In this document: positions 6,969 to 8,249 of the stretch, piece after piece
Layout: every line of letters begins with the position of its first letter
Position numbering within the stretch: the first letter of the stretch is position 1
The notes under the pieces: model-generated
Database searches by the model: none
The model's input: the letters and a program-made list of their open reading frames with translations, nothing else
What the model was told of the DNA's origin: nothing
Position numbers and translations under genes: made by a program
Assembly: GCA_965652575.1 (NCBI GenBank)
Contig: CBFGWQ010000173.1
Coordinates: forward strand, 1 to 8,249
From: Arenibacter sp965652575
GTDB taxonomy: Bacteria > Bacteroidota > Bacteroidia > Flavobacteriales > Flavobacteriaceae
DNA length: 8,249 nt
Reading direction: 5' to 3'

Positions 6969-8249
6969 ATGGCTAGAACATTTCCAATAAAGGGCAGTAG
7001 AAAATTATTGAACGCTTGGGCATTTTATGATTGGGCAAATTCTGTGTATAGCCTTGTAATTTCGTCCGCTATTTTTCCAATTTTTTATGGGGCCCTGTTT
7101 CGGGTGGCCGAAATAGAAAAGGTGGAAATCTTCGGTGGGGAAATTGCCAGGGCACCCCTCATAAGCTATGTTACCTCGGCAGCGTTTTTGTTTATAGCTT
7201 TAATAACGCCAATTTTATCGGGTATTGCAGACTATTTGGGCAACAAAAGGCTCTTTATGAAATTGTTCTGCTATTTGGGGGCCCTGTCCTGTATAGGGCT
7301 TTATTGGTTTTCCCTGGAGCATATCTATTTTAGTCTGGTTTGTTACTTCATGGGGTTGGTAGGATTTTGGGTAAGTTTTGCCTTTAGCAACTCCTACCTG
7401 CCGGATATTGCCTATCCGGGACAACAGGATCATATTAGTGCAAAAGGCTTTTCATTGGGCTATATAGGCAGCGTTATTTTGCTGTTGTTCAATTTGGCAA
7501 TGGTCATGAAACCCAATCTCTTTGGTATAGAAACCGACAATGGCGGAATCGCGGAAATTAAGGCCATGAGGTATTCTTTTCTTACGGTAGGCCTTTGGTG
7601 GATAGGGTTTTCGCAATATAGTTTTTATTTTCTTCCCAAAGGATTTAAGAGGGAGGGCGCAAGGAAACACATAATCCTTAATGGTTTTAGGGAACTGAAA
7701 AAAGTATGGTACCAAATGGGAGGGCAAATAAAACTGAAACGATATTTGGTCGCCTTTTTTATTTACAGCATGGCCGTACAGACCGTAATGTTGATTGCAA
7801 CTTATTTTGGGGAAGAGGAGATTCAATGGACTTCGGATTCGGAAAGGACCACAGGATTGATCATTAGTATCCTGCTTATTCAGCTTGTGGCCATTGCGGG
7901 AGCCACACTTACGGCAAAGGCATCCAAAATCTTCGGCAATATAAGGACACTTATTGTGGTAAATATTTTCTGGTTGTTGATCTGCATTTATGCTTATTTT
8001 TTGATAACCCCCATCGATTTCTATATAGCCGCAGGATGTGTCGGGATAGTTATGGGCGGGATCCAGGCACTTTCCAGGTCTACCTATTCCAAATTTATTC
8101 CGGAGACCTTGGATACGGCATCGTTTTTTAGTTTTTATGATGTGGCGGAGAAGATAGGGATTGTTATCGGTACCTTTTTATATGGTTTGGCGGCCCAATA
8201 CTTTGGAAGTATGCGCTATGCCATAATTTTGCTGGTACTGTTTTTTGCC
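6969..8249 (+). CDS. MFS transporter of the UMF1/Atg22-like family, 3' end cut by window edge
   Basis: The reading frame is open from ATG 6969 to the last base (427 codons, no stop), so the C-terminus lies outside the window. The N-terminus NAWAFYDWANSVYSLVISSAIFPIFY (15-40) is the hallmark of the UMF1 family, bacterial relatives of yeast Atg22 (a vacuolar amino-acid effluxer). GIADYLGNKR (85-94) is the MFS loop 2-3 signature. GGIQALSRSTYSKFIPE (363-379) and FYDVAEKIG (389-397) are further family motifs. About twelve hydrophobic segments are visible, roughly at 25-42, 66-86, 95-115, 118-139, 160-180, 203-222, 259-280, 295-315, 325-346, 350-370, 392-412 and from 418 on, so nearly the whole protein is present. 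It should be an inner-membrane secondary transporter; the substrate is unknown in bacteria. No Shine-Dalgarno is visible in the 14 bases between the terminator stem and the ATG, and no upstream ATG extends the frame convincingly. Confidence 0.92.
   Translation, partial: MARTFPIKGSRKLLNAWAFYDWANSVYSLVISSAIFPIFYGALFRVAEIEKVEIFGGEIARAPLISYVTSAAFLFIALITPILSGIADYLGNKRLFMKLFCYLGALSCIGLYWFSLEHIYFSLVCYFMGLVGFWVSFAFSNSYLPDIAYPGQQDHISAKGFSLGYIGSVILLLFNLAMVMKPNLFGIETDNGGIAEIKAMRYSFLTVGLWWIGFSQYSFYFLPKGFKREGARKHIILNGFRELKKVWYQMGGQIKLKRYLVAFFIYSMAVQTVMLIATYFGEEEIQWTSDSERTTGLIISILLIQLVAIAGATLTAKASKIFGNIRTLIVVNIFWLLICIYAYFLITPIDFYIAAGCVGIVMGGIQALSRSTYSKFIPETLDTASFFSFYDVAEKIGIVIGTFLYGLAAQYFGSMRYAIILLVLFFA

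Noticed and set aside
7215..7826. Minus-strand open frames of 72 and 124 codons across the MFS region
   Set aside because: The plus strand is open without a stop from 6969 to the window edge and encodes clear UMF1-family motifs; the antisense frames have none.
1..8249. Search for tRNA, rRNA, CRISPR, insertion sequences, toxin-antitoxin or defence genes
   Set aside because: No cloverleaf, spaced repeats, transposase motifs or terminal repeats were seen. All six genes are ordinary chromosomal families with intact key motifs or small conserved-type lipoproteins, so I do not claim a new multi-gene system.

Overview
The window looks like chromosomal housekeeping DNA from a marine-type member of the Flavobacteriaceae (Bacteroidota). 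Four things suggest this: short Lys-rich lipoprotein signal peptides (three of the six genes), AT-rich intergenic regions with essentially no Shine-Dalgarno sequences, a -7 element resembling the Bacteroidota TAnnTTTG pattern, and protein sequences of flavobacterial type (GlgB, the UMF1-type transporter, the M48 lipoprotein). I cannot name the genus from sequence alone.

Layout. On the minus strand at the left lie msrB, a lipid-anchored methionine sulfoxide reductase B (80-574), and upstream of it a small unrecognised lipoprotein with a short collagen-like Gly-X-Y tract (807-1361). A clear rho-independent terminator (about 751-787) separates their transcripts. Position 1361 begins a divergent intergenic region of about 130 bp. 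From there everything runs on the plus strand: glgB, glycogen branching enzyme (1491-3437, possibly starting at 1542); a cytoplasmic family GH31 alpha-glucosidase (3536-5935); an M48 zinc metallopeptidase lipoprotein (6079-6888); and a UMF1/Atg22-like MFS transporter (6969 to beyond the right edge). A strong terminator hairpin (6931-6960) lies between the last two. A perfect 14-bp inverted repeat of unknown role (5987-6035) lies upstream of the M48 gene.

How the genes work together. glgB and the GH31 gene form a plausible alpha-glucan unit: the branching enzyme builds alpha-1,6 branches in storage glycogen, and the GH31 enzyme, which has no export signal, could hydrolyse alpha-glucosidic linkages of maltooligosaccharides or glycogen-derived dextrins in the cytoplasm. 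MsrB and the M48 protein both carry lipoprotein signals and so would act outside the inner membrane, in oxidative repair and in proteolytic quality control. They are on opposite strands and I see no operon linking them. The MFS gene is probably a separate unit.

I saw no mobile element, CRISPR array, tRNA, rRNA or recognisable defence system, and nothing that amounts to a new multi-gene system. The observations most worth a second look are small: a one-cysteine MsrB, the 5987-6035 inverted repeat, and a terminator placed almost on top of the MFS start codon.
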